DNA of 64,000 nt from Bacteroidales bacterium UBA4070 (lineage in GTDB: Bacteria; Bacteroidota; Bacteroidia; Bacteroidales; VadinHA17): assembly GCA_002383485.1 (NCBI GenBank), contig DFYY01000012.1:111033-175032 (forward strand), read 5' to 3'. Shown piece by piece: positions 8,040 to 16,572 of this stretch. Each line of letters opens with the position of its first letter. Within the stretch, counting starts at the first letter, position 1. The translations under genes were made by a program, and so were the position numbers. Below the pieces are notes generated by a model. It saw only the letters and a program-made list of their open reading frames with translations, was not told where the DNA came from and did not search any database.

Positions 8040-8891
8040 ATGTCTGCAAATATCTGTATAACAGGACTGGGACTTATAGGAGGATCGATGGCGCGAAACC
8101 TGAGACTCAATGGTTACATGGGAAGGATAATTGGGGTTGATGCCAATCCCCATCACTGTACAATTGCAATGTACCGCGGACTGGCTGATGAGTTCCTGCC
8201 ACTCGAAGAAGCTGTTGAAAAGTCAGATATCATCATCCTTTGTGCACCTGTTGATGTCAACTGCCGGCTGCTGCCCGGAATCCTCGACATGATTGCCGGC
8301 ACCGGCAAGGTGGTCGCGGATATGGGTTCAACAAAGTCTGATATTGCCGCTGTGGCCGACAGACATCCGGCACGCGGAAGGTATGTTGCCGCTCACCCTA
8401 TGGCCGGCACCGAGCACTCAGGACCGGCGGCGGCAGTAGACAGGCTCTTCAGTGAAAAGATAGCCATAATCTGTGACCCTGAAAAAAGCGATGATGACGC
8501 ACTGGAACTCATCACCGCGCTCCTGCAGTCGTTTAACATGAAGATCCAGTATATGGACTCCGGGGAACATGATGTGCATGTGGCCTATGTGTCTCACATC
8601 TCTCACATCACCTCCTTTGCGCTGGCACTGTGCGTCCTCGAGAAGGAGAAGGACACCCGCAATATAATGTCCCTTGCCGCCGGAGGCTTCGAGAGTACCG
8701 TACGTCTTTCAAAGAGCAATGCCGAGACATGGGCTCCCATATTCGCGGACAATGCCGGACCGATACTGGAAGTGATCGATACATATATAGACAAGATGAA
8801 TCTTTTCAGAAAGCATATCGAAAGCGGTGACCGTGAATCGCTCAGGCAGCTGATGACCGCGGCCAACCGGATAGGGAAAATCCTTAAATAA
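8040..8891 (+). CDS. tyrA: Prephenate dehydrogenase
   Basis: Oxidatively decarboxylates prephenate to 4-hydroxyphenylpyruvate for tyrosine. 283 residues with the N-terminal NAD(P)-binding motif ITGLGLIGGSMA, then VVADMGSTKSDI, the signature AAHPMAGTEHSG, and the helical C-terminal half with HVAYVSHISHI. Single-domain form with no ACT domain, so feedback control is likely at the transcript level. Third gene of the aromatic operon, 15 bp before the DAHP synthase gene. Confidence 0.94.
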   Translation: MSANICITGLGLIGGSMARNLRLNGYMGRIIGVDANPHHCTIAMYRGLADEFLPLEEAVEKSDIIILCAPVDVNCRLLPGILDMIAGTGKVVADMGSTKSDIAAVADRHPARGRYVAAHPMAGTEHSGPAAAVDRLFSEKIAIICDPEKSDDDALELITALLQSFNMKIQYMDSGEHDVHVAYVSHISHITSFALALCVLEKEKDTRNIMSLAAGGFESTVRLSKSNAETWAPIFADNAGPILEVIDTYIDKMNLFRKHIESGDRESLRQLMTAANRIGKILK

Positions 8892-8906
8892 AACTCTGAC
8901 TATACA

Positions 8907-10034
8907 ATGAACACAGACAGTCTTATCATGACCACCACAAGAACAAGGAACAGCCTCAATATAGAGCCTGTGGAGGAGTGGCCGGTTTTCAAGAAACGGC
9001 CTCTTGTTATAGCCGGGCCGTGCAGTGCCGAGAGTGAGGAGCAGGTTATGTCCACTGCTGCCGCTTTGGTGGCGTCCGGCCGGGTTGATATCTTCCGTGC
9101 CGGCGTATGGAAACCCCGTACCCGGCCGGGCCAGTTTGAGGGAGTAGGCATCACGGGGCTCAAATGGCTCCGCCGTGTGAGGGATCAGTTCGGCCTCCCG
9201 GTATCAGTGGAGGTGGCTACGGAAAAGCATGTATATGAAGCCCTGAAGCACGGAATGGACGCCGTCTGGATAGGAGCAAGAACCAGCGTTAATCCGTTTG
9301 CACTCCAGGAAATTGCAACAGCCCTGAAGGATTCAGACGTTATGGTGTTCGTGAAAAATCCCGTTAACCCGGACCTTGAGCTTTGGATCGGCGCCATTGA
9401 ACGCCTTAGCCATGCCGGCATCACCCGGATTGCAGCCATACACCGTGGTTTCTCCAGCTGGGAAAAGAGTTCCTTCCGTAATCAGCCCAGGTGGCAGATA
9501 GCAGTGGAGCTCAGACAGCGTCTGCCCGGCGTTGGCATGTTATGCGACCCAAGTCATATGGGAGGCGACACTGCATTCATCGGTGATCTGTCGCAGAAGG
9601 CAATGGACCTCCAGTATGACGGTTTGATGATAGAGACACACATTGATCCCCCCAGTGCCCTCAGCGACAGGAAACAGCAGATCACTCCCGTGGAGCTGAT
9701 GAAAGTGCTGGGGAACCTGGTACTCAGGTCTCCGACCACAGATAATCCGGAGTTTCTTGAGACCATCGAGGATCTGCGCAGTCAGATTGATGTGTATGAC
9801 AATCTGCTTCTGGATATTCTTGAGAGCAGGATGCAGGTGGCAGAAACAATAGGCCGTTACAAGAAGGAGCATAACATCACCATTCTACAGAGCAGCCGGT
9901 GGAGGGAGGTGAAGGACAATGCAGTGGACAAGGGCGTCAGAAAGGGTTTGACACCTGAGTTCATCCAGGCGATCCTGGAGGCCATTCACCAGGAATCGAT
10001 CACCCACCAGATGAAAGTGATGAAAGATGAGTAA
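8907..10034 (+). CDS. Bifunctional DAHP synthase / chorismate mutase
   Basis: 375 residues. Residues about 25-265 are a type I-beta DAHP synthase (IAGPCSAESEEQVMSTA, RAGVWKPRTRPGQFEGVG, AIHRGFSSWEKSSFRNQP, CDPSHMGGD), making the first shikimate pathway intermediate from PEP and erythrose 4-phosphate. Residues about 280-370 are an AroQ-type chorismate mutase helix bundle (EDLRSQIDVYDNLLLDILESR) that makes prephenate. The fusion of first and branch-point enzymes, known in Bacteroidota, allows prephenate to inhibit entry into the pathway. ATG 8928 is an alternative start. It feeds both neighbouring prephenate enzymes. Confidence 0.93.
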   Translation: MNTDSLIMTTTRTRNSLNIEPVEEWPVFKKRPLVIAGPCSAESEEQVMSTAAALVASGRVDIFRAGVWKPRTRPGQFEGVGITGLKWLRRVRDQFGLPVSVEVATEKHVYEALKHGMDAVWIGARTSVNPFALQEIATALKDSDVMVFVKNPVNPDLELWIGAIERLSHAGITRIAAIHRGFSSWEKSSFRNQPRWQIAVELRQRLPGVGMLCDPSHMGGDTAFIGDLSQKAMDLQYDGLMIETHIDPPSALSDRKQQITPVELMKVLGNLVLRSPTTDNPEFLETIEDLRSQIDVYDNLLLDILESRMQVAETIGRYKKEHNITILQSSRWREVKDNAVDKGVRKGLTPEFIQAILEAIHQESITHQMKVMKDE

Positions 10035-10076
10035 ATTAGCAGTTGAACCGGGCCGCTGAGGCCACATTCTGACTTT

Positions 10077-11327
10077 ATGAATATAACCGTCAGTCCGTCA
10101 GGAATTAACGGAACAGTTGAGGCGCCTTCAAGCAAAAGCCTGACTCAGAGAGCTATAGCTGCAGGATTACTGGCAGGGGGGACCACTGTGATCCGGAATC
10201 CGACATATTGCAATGACTCTATTGCCGCGATGGCAATGGCTGGCGAGCTGGGTGCATCGGTTCAAGGGGAGCCTGACAGGATAATCATCAGGGCCGGCCG
10301 GAAGCCCTCCGGGCCTGTGACGCTGAACTGCTCGGAGTCGGGGCTCGCTTTGCGTATGTTTGCCCCGGTAGCCGCTCTGGTCTCAGACAGTGTGACGCTC
10401 ACGGGAAAAGGTTCGCTCATGCGCAGACCAGTGACTATGATCGGGCAGGCGCTGAGTCAGCTGGGAGTCACGGTTGAGACAACTGAAGGGATGTTACCCG
10501 TGAAGCTCTCCGGGCGGCTTAGGGCAGGCAGGGCTTTTATTGACGGTTCTGCCGGATCGCAGCTGCTGACGGGGCTGCTGATGGCACTTCCTCTTGCAGA
10601 AGGGGAGAGCAGGCTTGACGTGGCCAGTCTCACCAGTAAGCCATACATCGGGCTCACTCTCGGGTTGCTGGCAGAGTTTGGCATCCCGGTTGTGAATGAC
10701 AGTTTCAGATCATTTATCATCCCCGGGAATCAGTTCTACAGGGCACATGAGTACACTGTGGAGGGCGACTGGAGCGGGGCTGCATTCCTTCTGGTTGCCG
10801 GAGCCACGGCAGGCAGGGTGACTGTTGACGGACTGAATCCTCACAGTATGCAGGCTGACAGGGCAATACTTAGGGCATTGGATGAGGCCGGTGCTGCTCT
10901 CATCACAGGTCCCGGCGGTATTACCTCCTCTTTGTCAGAGCTCCGGGCGTTTACTTTTGATGCCACCGATTCTCCTGATCTTTTCCCCCCGCTGGCAGCG
11001 CTGGCCGCACGTTGTGAGGGCACCAGCAGAATCATGGGTGTGGGCAGGCTAAGGCATAAGGAGAGCGACAGGGCGGAGGCTATCGCCGGTGTGCTGGAGG
11101 CCATGAAGATCACCGTCCGCATCAGCGGAGATGAGATGCTCATCACGGGAGGCAGGTTGGAGGGAGCGGTGGTCTCCTCACATAATGACCACCGCATAGC
11201 GATGATGGCTGCAGTGATGGCTGCCGGCGCCACAGGTCCGGTGACGGTAACGGGAGCCGAAGCAGTGGCAAAATCATATCCCGGCTTCTATGATGATCTC
11301 GTCAGCCTTGGTGCAAGAATCTACTGA
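10077..11327 (+). CDS. aroA: 3-phosphoshikimate 1-carboxyvinyltransferase (EPSP synthase)
   Basis: 416 residues. Transfers enolpyruvyl from PEP to shikimate 3-phosphate. The N-terminal motif PSSKSLTQRAIAAGLLAGG, the CSESGLALRMFAPVAAL block (many other EPSP synthases have GNxGT here) and the C-terminal LRHKESDRAEAI and NDHRIAMMAAV blocks are all present. The SESG variant is frequent in Bacteroidota enzymes. Last gene of the aromatic operon, 42 bp after the DAHP synthase gene; the next gene is on the other strand and ends 14 bp away. Confidence 0.94.
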   Translation: MNITVSPSGINGTVEAPSSKSLTQRAIAAGLLAGGTTVIRNPTYCNDSIAAMAMAGELGASVQGEPDRIIIRAGRKPSGPVTLNCSESGLALRMFAPVAALVSDSVTLTGKGSLMRRPVTMIGQALSQLGVTVETTEGMLPVKLSGRLRAGRAFIDGSAGSQLLTGLLMALPLAEGESRLDVASLTSKPYIGLTLGLLAEFGIPVVNDSFRSFIIPGNQFYRAHEYTVEGDWSGAAFLLVAGATAGRVTVDGLNPHSMQADRAILRALDEAGAALITGPGGITSSLSELRAFTFDATDSPDLFPPLAALAARCEGTSRIMGVGRLRHKESDRAEAIAGVLEAMKITVRISGDEMLITGGRLEGAVVSSHNDHRIAMMAAVMAAGATGPVTVTGAEAVAKSYPGFYDDLVSLGARIY

Positions 11328-11341
11328 AGCGCTCCTGTCAT

Positions 11342-12343
11342 CTATCTTGGCCTTATTTCCCGGCGCATAAACAGTAAATAGGATATCACGAAACTTGTAA
11401 TAGTGCCTGCCACCAGGCCTGTAACCTGCGGCCATACAAGCAACAAACTCTGCCCCAGAGGCAACGGTCCCGGGATGGCGCCTATCATCTGTTCCATGGT
11501 CAGCGGACCCAGGCTGCGCACAGAAGGCATCAGCAATGTTGTGGTAGCCTCGCTGTAGAGCTGGTTGGGCATGATTCTCATCAGTGTCAGTCTGAGTTGC
11601 TCAACGGCGATCAAATGAGACGGCGGGGCAACAGCCGATGGCTCAAGCGACTTTATGATCAGGTTGACTATCAACGGGTAGAACACCGTAAAGAACAGCC
11701 AGACTGCGATGGCGGACAGCGCTGCAGTGGCAGGCTGCCTGAACAGCACTGAAAAGAGTATTGAAAGGTTGAGCCAGAATGCAACATACAGGATGCTCAG
11801 CAGAATGAAAAGGACCATTCTTACAAACTCTTCGGCAGTGGGAGGGATACCAAGTGCGACGAGGCCGGCTCCCATCACAATCAGACCAAGGGCAAGAAGC
11901 ATTGCACTGATAACTGTAAGGGCCCCTGCAAACTTGGCGTTAATAATATAGTCACGGTGTATTGGCTGTGATAATATCCTGCTGAGCGTTCCCCTGTTGT
12001 GTTCCGAGTTAATGGCATCAAATCCCAGGCCGATACCCAGCAACGGTCCAAGAAAACTGATGAAAACCACGAATGAAGGCATTGTACCGTCAGTAATTGT
12101 AAAAATCTTCAGGAAGAAGAAGGCTCCTTCGGGATCATTGGGTTTTACCGCCTGAGACATGTTTGCCAGGGCTGTATACAGTGACCCAAGGCAGGTGAGA
12201 GCTATTAATGCGGTGAGGATCAGAAATCTCCAGCCGGTAAGGTGATCTGCCATCTCTTTCTCCATGATTACACGGAACGGATGTCTGACCCTGTCTCTTT
12301 GCCGGTCGAAGTATCCGGTTAATGTCATAATACTCCTATTCAT
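11342..12343 (-). CDS. ABC-2 type transporter permease
   Basis: 333 residues, inner membrane. A cytoplasmic N-terminal stretch (RHPFRVIMEKEMADHLTGW) precedes six hydrophobic segments: WRFLILTALIALT, a pair around FVVFISFLGPLLGIGLGF, then helices near residues 150, 190, 220 and the C-terminus. ATG 12343 was chosen because GGAGGGG sits 6 bases upstream; it overlaps the ATPase gene by 8 bases. The motif NSEHNRGTLSRILSQPIHRD is typical of ABC-2 permeases. Partner of the ATPase and NEW3 protein encoded just upstream. Substrate unknown. Confidence 0.88.
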   Translation of the reverse strand: MNRSIMTLTGYFDRQRDRVRHPFRVIMEKEMADHLTGWRFLILTALIALTCLGSLYTALANMSQAVKPNDPEGAFFFLKIFTITDGTMPSFVVFISFLGPLLGIGLGFDAINSEHNRGTLSRILSQPIHRDYIINAKFAGALTVISAMLLALGLIVMGAGLVALGIPPTAEEFVRMVLFILLSILYVAFWLNLSILFSVLFRQPATAALSAIAVWLFFTVFYPLIVNLIIKSLEPSAVAPPSHLIAVEQLRLTLMRIMPNQLYSEATTTLLMPSVRSLGPLTMEQMIGAIPGPLPLGQSLLLVWPQVTGLVAGTITSFVISYLLFMRREIRPR

Positions 12344-13322
12344 GTTTATCCCCTCCTTCAAAATAACGGTAATAGATGTCATCAAGACCATATTCCCTTT
12401 TGTTCAGCGAAGTCAGCCGTGCCCCGGAGCCTATTATGACAGCGGCTATCTCACCGGTAATGTCTTTTGAACAGGCCAGATGCAGGATGCCGTTTTCTTC
12501 CCTGATTTCATTTACCCCCTCGATGCCAAGGAGTGCATCCCTGATCTCGTTTCTTTTTTGCCCGGCTGTGTCTACCTCGCCGGGTTTCCTGACCGGGAGA
12601 TCAATTCCTGCCTCAATTGCATAGGGTGACTTTCCGAAGAGCTGTGAGGCAAGGCTCTGAATGTCACCCACGGCAAGCAGTCTGCCGCCGACGAAGAGGC
12701 CCACCCTGTCGCACACCTGCTGAACCTGGTGAAGGTGATGAGAGGAGAACAATACTGTTATCTTCTGTTCGCGGCTAAGCTCCACAATCAGATCGAGAAA
12801 TTCCCTGACACCGGCCGGGTCTATCCCAAGAGTAGGCTCATCAAGTATTATCACCTCCGGGTCCTTTATAAGCACATCGGCCAGGCCCAGCCTCTGTCTC
12901 ATACCCCGTGAATATTTGCCGGTTTTCTTATGTTTTTCATTCGCCAGTCCCACTCTCTCCAGCAGCTTTTCAGCCCTGGCCTCTGCATCTATTACGGAGA
13001 GACCGTTCAGACATGCAGTATAGATCAGGTTATCGAGTCCTGACATGTCATCATAGAACCCGACCTCCTCGGGAAGGTATCCCACTCTTTTCTTTACCCC
13101 CACGGGGTCAGCGGAAGGATCAATTCCGCAGACCCTGGCCGTGCCGGCGTCAGGCTCGGTCAGTCCCAGCATCATCAGGATTGTTGTGGATTTACCGGCT
13201 CCGTTGGGGCCAAGCAGGCCGAAAATCTCTCCCCTGGATACAGTGAGGGTGAGATTGTCAACTGCTGTGAACTGACCGTACTTCCGGGTCAGTCCCGTCA
13301 GTTCTATTATATTCCCGGCCAC
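12336..13322 (-). CDS. ABC transporter ATP-binding protein
   Basis: 328 residues from GTG 13322, which follows AAGGAGGTAGCC; longer in-frame starts overlap the preceding gene and lack a ribosome site. Walker A is LLGPNGAGKSTT, the signature is YSRGMRQRLGLADVLI, Walker B is EVIILDEPTLGID, with an H-loop in FSSHHL. The C-terminal 90 residues form the usual extra domain of ABC-2 exporters. It energises the permease encoded next. The second gene of a three-gene operon, 2 bases after the NEW3 gene stop. Confidence 0.93.
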   Translation of the reverse strand: MAGNIIELTGLTRKYGQFTAVDNLTLTVSRGEIFGLLGPNGAGKSTTILMMLGLTEPDAGTARVCGIDPSADPVGVKKRVGYLPEEVGFYDDMSGLDNLIYTACLNGLSVIDAEARAEKLLERVGLANEKHKKTGKYSRGMRQRLGLADVLIKDPEVIILDEPTLGIDPAGVREFLDLIVELSREQKITVLFSSHHLHQVQQVCDRVGLFVGGRLLAVGDIQSLASQLFGKSPYAIEAGIDLPVRKPGEVDTAGQKRNEIRDALLGIEGVNEIREENGILHLACSKDITGEIAAVIIGSGARLTSLNKREYGLDDIYYRYFEGGDKHE

Positions 13323-13324
13323 GG

Positions 13325-14476
13325 CTACCTCCTTCCGTATTTCCGGAACAGATACAAAACAATGCCTATGCCGGCAAGTATAACAATCACCCCTGTCCAG
13401 CCCCACAGCAAGGGTGTCTTGACAGATATACGGAATGAGGCCTTTGAAGATGCCTCGGGCGTGCGAGCCTCGAGGTTGGTCACATAGTCTCCGGGAATAG
13501 CTTTTTTGTCTGCCCTTATCATTGCTGTGACGGTTGTCTCCCTTCCGGCAAGGATGGACCCGATTTGCTTCGGATCAAAGGTTACCTCCCAGTTGACCGG
13601 TGCGGCATGGGTAAGCTGAATGTCTGACAATACGGACGTACCAGTGTTTTTTACAATCAGGTCAATCTTCTTTTCCCTTCCCGCTACAATATCAGTACTG
13701 AGCAGGCCGGCAGGGGTGGTGAGTTCGATCTTATATGTGCCGGTAATGACTGCTTCGAGCTTCATCTCACCTGAGGATGATCCGGATACTGCCCTGACAG
13801 GGATTGCATAATTACCCTCCTCCACCTGTTCGGTAGGTTTAACCTCAATTGTGACATTCACTGTGCTGTTGGGTTCCACATCCACGGAGGTAACCTGTTT
13901 CCCGTTTGCCCTGAATGTGATTATCCAGCCTCTCGGCACTTCACCCTGCAGTGAATATGTCTGAGCCTCGGCCGTACGGTTTCTGAGGTCTGCGCTGTAA
14001 TTAAAGGTGGAGCCAGCGTGTCCCTCCATATTTGACTGCCTCGTGCTGAATTCGGTTTTGTATGTCCCCTGCTCGGAGATATTCACCGTCAGAGGAAGTG
14101 TGTTACCTTCGCCGGCCACAAGATAGATCCTGTAGTTGCCCTTGTTGACCTGGAACGGAACTTCCACCTTCAGTGAAATGCTTTTTTTTTCACCCGGAAG
14201 CACTGCTACCTGACGTACATTCCAGGCACCGGCCTTGAGGGTATAGCTCCAGTTGCGAGGCAGATTTGTCACCGTAAGATCAAGGGTCTCCAAATCTTTA
14301 CTGTTGTTGATGACATCAACAGTGTAGTCAATCGATTCCCCGGGGGGAACAGATATCTTTGTAAAGGGGGTGTAGAGCAGGATGCTGTCTTTTTCAGCGG
14401 CTGTTGCTGTGCCGGAGACTATTATCCCATATAAAAGGATTAAAAAAACAGCAGTCAGTTTCTTCATTGTTGACAT
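13325..14476 (-). CDS. NEW3-domain exported, membrane-anchored protein
   Basis: 383 residues: signal peptide (MSTMKKLTAVFLILLYGIIVSGTATAA), three Ig-like NEW3-type repeats (each with a PGE/VEPNSTVNVTIEV-like strand and a PxxWxxxF segment, e.g. LPRNWSYTL, VPRGWIITF, APVNWEVTF), and one C-terminal membrane helix (WGWTGVIVILAGIGIVLYLF) with a basic tail. It would sit outside the cytoplasmic membrane next to the ABC permease encoded two genes on. AGGAGG lies 8 bases before the start codon. NEW3-ABC operons occur in archaea, Firmicutes and Chloroflexi; the role is unknown. Confidence 0.85.
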   Translation of the reverse strand: MSTMKKLTAVFLILLYGIIVSGTATAAEKDSILLYTPFTKISVPPGESIDYTVDVINNSKDLETLDLTVTNLPRNWSYTLKAGAWNVRQVAVLPGEKKSISLKVEVPFQVNKGNYRIYLVAGEGNTLPLTVNISEQGTYKTEFSTRQSNMEGHAGSTFNYSADLRNRTAEAQTYSLQGEVPRGWIITFRANGKQVTSVDVEPNSTVNVTIEVKPTEQVEEGNYAIPVRAVSGSSSGEMKLEAVITGTYKIELTTPAGLLSTDIVAGREKKIDLIVKNTGTSVLSDIQLTHAAPVNWEVTFDPKQIGSILAGRETTVTAMIRADKKAIPGDYVTNLEARTPEASSKASFRISVKTPLLWGWTGVIVILAGIGIVLYLFRKYGRR

Positions 14477-14699
14477 AAGAATTTCCTCCTGTATTTTTTT
14501 ATATTTTTATACAGAATGCAAATTTATAAGCCCGGGATCGAAATTTACAAGAGGGTTGTACCAGTGTCTGGGCTTTCTGTGCCGGCGCGTTTGTAATAAG
14601 TCAGATTTTTTGAATTGAATCTGAATAAATTAAGCCCATAACATCTTCGTTGTTAAATTTTTCTTAAAATTAAAAGCTGTGATCACGGCCTGTGACAGG

Positions 14700-14864
14700 A
14701 GCAGGACCCAGTTCGGTCCGGCGTTTGACAATTCGCCGATCATGAACTACGACAGTACCATGACCACTTAACGGGCCTATCCTGACAACTGGATAAACAT
14801 GTTCCGCAAGACGAACACCAACAGCCTTACAACTGCCATTGCCGGTCCTGAATTCACACCATAA
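14700..14864 (+). pseudogene. Remnant resembling a SusC/RagA-type TonB receptor
   Basis: An open stretch of 55 codons interrupted by one in-frame TAA at 14769. It reads RTQFGPAFDNSPIMNYDS, stop, then RAYPDNWINMFRKTNTNSLT. The order FGPxxDGxPxxxYDS ... PDNxxxFxxTxxxNxxxxAxxG is what I know from the middle of SusC-like outer membrane receptors. Both flanks lack further coding signal, so it would be a fossil fragment. The identification rests on about 40 residues and is tentative. Confidence 0.4.
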
Positions 14865-14907
14865 CCCCTGAAAGCAGAAGGTCCCAACGAAAACCAAAAA
14901 CAAAGAA

Positions 14908-15078
14908 ATGAAATTGAAAATGAGATTTTTACCTGTATTAACTGCAACTTTCCTCTTTGCAGGTGCTGCCAGTGCACAACACAGCAATTCTCCTGCAGGC
15001 CATGTAACCCGGGGGATCCAGCTTGGGCTCTTTTACCTTTTCGGCCACGATGCCGAACGGGCTATCCGCAACCTCTAG
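14908..15078 (+). CDS. Small exported ORF, possibly a truncated gene
   Basis: 56 codons from ATG 14908 to TAG 15076-15078. The first 23 residues are a convincing signal peptide (MKLKMRFLPVLTATFLFAGAASAQ), followed by a short tail containing GIQLGLFYLFGHDAE. The tail start resembles that of some Bacteroidota outer membrane proteins in which a GxQLGxFyP strand follows the signal, so this may be the 5' remnant of a larger gene cut at the mnmE 3' end. It could also be a genuine small secreted peptide. No ribosome site, as is normal here. Confidence 0.35.
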   Translation: MKLKMRFLPVLTATFLFAGAASAQHSNSPAGHVTRGIQLGLFYLFGHDAERAIRNL

Positions 15079-15082
15079 CAGG

Positions 15083-16486
15083 TTATTTACCTATACAGAA
15101 TTTGGAGAAGATCTCTCCGAGGATATCCTCGGGCGATATCTTTCCTGTTATCAGCCCCAGGTGATAGATGGCCTGCCTGACATCAGTGGCTATCAGTACT
15201 GTGGGTATCCCGTCACGGAATCCGTCAAGCACCCTCTGAAGACTCTCAGAGACATTCCTTAGCGCCTCGTAATGCCTTGCATTTGTCACAATGAATTGCG
15301 GATTGTCAAGCCTGCCTGTCTCAACTGAGGCCGTAAGCTGTTTCTTCAGATCATCAATGCCCGTTGAATCCCTTGCTGAAACTAATATCACAGGGAAGGG
15401 GCACAGGCTCCTCAGTTCCTTCCTCAGTGATGAAGCAACGCTTCGTGTAATAAGGTCAGACTTGTTGGCGATCAGTATTATTCTGGCTTCTGAAGTGCCA
15501 GTCATCTCACTTACTGCACCGGCAAAGTCAGAGATGTCCACGGCGCTGTCTGTTGCCTCTGCCACTGCCAGTACGATATCAGCTGCTCTCAGCTTGTTCC
15601 GTGTGCGCTCCATACCGAGCTCCTCAATCTCATCCCCTCCGTGCCTCAGCCCGGCAGTGTCAATGAACCGGAACAGGAGTCCTTCAACGTGCAATACCTC
15701 TTCAATTGTGTCACGCGTAGTACCGGGGATATCAGACACAATTGCGCGCTCCTCATCGAGCAGAACGTTGAGCAGCGAGGACTTGCCCACATTGGGTCTG
15801 CCCGCAATGACAACCGGGATGCCTTTCCTGATGGCGTTGCCGAGCCTGAATGAAGATGCCAGTCTGTCAACCATCTCTTTAATCCTAATGACTGTCTCAG
15901 TCATTGCAAACCGGTCGGCAAACTGCACATCCTCCTCGCTGAAATCGAGTTCAAGCTCAATCAGCGATGTGAAGGTTATCAGTTCCTTCCTCAGTTGCTC
16001 GATTCCCTCAGAAAAGCCTCCCCTCAGCTGGGTGGCTGCCAGACGGTGCGCCGCCTCTGAATCGGCAGCTATCAGATCAGCTACCGCCTCGGCCTGGGAG
16101 AGATCTATCCTGCCGTTCATGAATGCCCTCATGGTGAACTCGCCGGGCATGGCAGGCTTTGCACCCTGCTCAATGAGCAACTCCATGATCCTGCGCTGGA
16201 TGAAAGGTGATGCATGATGGCTTATTTCTGCAGCATCTTCTCCTGTATATGAGGAGGGAGACCTGAACAGTGTCACAAGCACTTCATCAATGAAATCTTC
16301 ATCCTTCTCAAAACTTCCGAAATGGACCGTGTATCCCCTGGCAGCGAGAATGTCCTTCCGGGTAGCCGGAGTAAAGAGTGAGTCAATGACAACAAAGGTG
16401 CCCGGACCGCTAACGCGTATTATTCCAATTGCTCCGCCAATACCGGTTGCCGGCGCTGCTATCGTTGTGTCACTCTGTACCTTCAT
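15083..16486 (-). CDS. mnmE: tRNA modification GTPase MnmE
   Basis: With MnmG it modifies U34 of certain tRNAs (cmnm5U). About 467 residues from ATG 16486, where the conserved DTIAAPAT-like start follows; ATG 16492 and 16510 are in frame too. N-terminal folate-binding domain (GIGGAIGIIRVSG), a helical domain, the inserted G domain (GRPNVGKSSLLN, DIPGTTRDT, DTAGLR, NKSDL) and the C-terminal CIGK motif carrying the catalytic Cys. Complete and typical. It faces the DUF1080 gene across a 0.1 kb divergent gap. Confidence 0.95.
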   Translation of the reverse strand: MKVQSDTTIAAPATGIGGAIGIIRVSGPGTFVVIDSLFTPATRKDILAARGYTVHFGSFEKDEDFIDEVLVTLFRSPSSYTGEDAAEISHHASPFIQRRIMELLIEQGAKPAMPGEFTMRAFMNGRIDLSQAEAVADLIAADSEAAHRLAATQLRGGFSEGIEQLRKELITFTSLIELELDFSEEDVQFADRFAMTETVIRIKEMVDRLASSFRLGNAIRKGIPVVIAGRPNVGKSSLLNVLLDEERAIVSDIPGTTRDTIEEVLHVEGLLFRFIDTAGLRHGGDEIEELGMERTRNKLRAADIVLAVAEATDSAVDISDFAGAVSEMTGTSEARIILIANKSDLITRSVASSLRKELRSLCPFPVILVSARDSTGIDDLKKQLTASVETGRLDNPQFIVTNARHYEALRNVSESLQRVLDGFRDGIPTVLIATDVRQAIYHLGLITGKISPEDILGEIFSKFCIGK

Positions 16487-16572
16487 CAGCATCAATTTGT
16501 ATGATGGCAAAGATAATGATTGAGGGTAAGTTATATTATGCTATTTTAGAGGCTGGATTAACATAAATTGAT

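Noticed and set aside
14670..14987. 105-codon minus-strand ORF in the mnmE/NEW3 gap
   Set aside because: Composition is unlike a protein; the plus strand carries the better signals (SusC-like remnant and signal peptide).
15291..16217. 308-codon plus-strand ORF opposite mnmE
   Set aside because: Serine-rich frame lying fully within mnmE on the other strand; the mnmE motifs are unmistakable and this frame has no recognisable domain.
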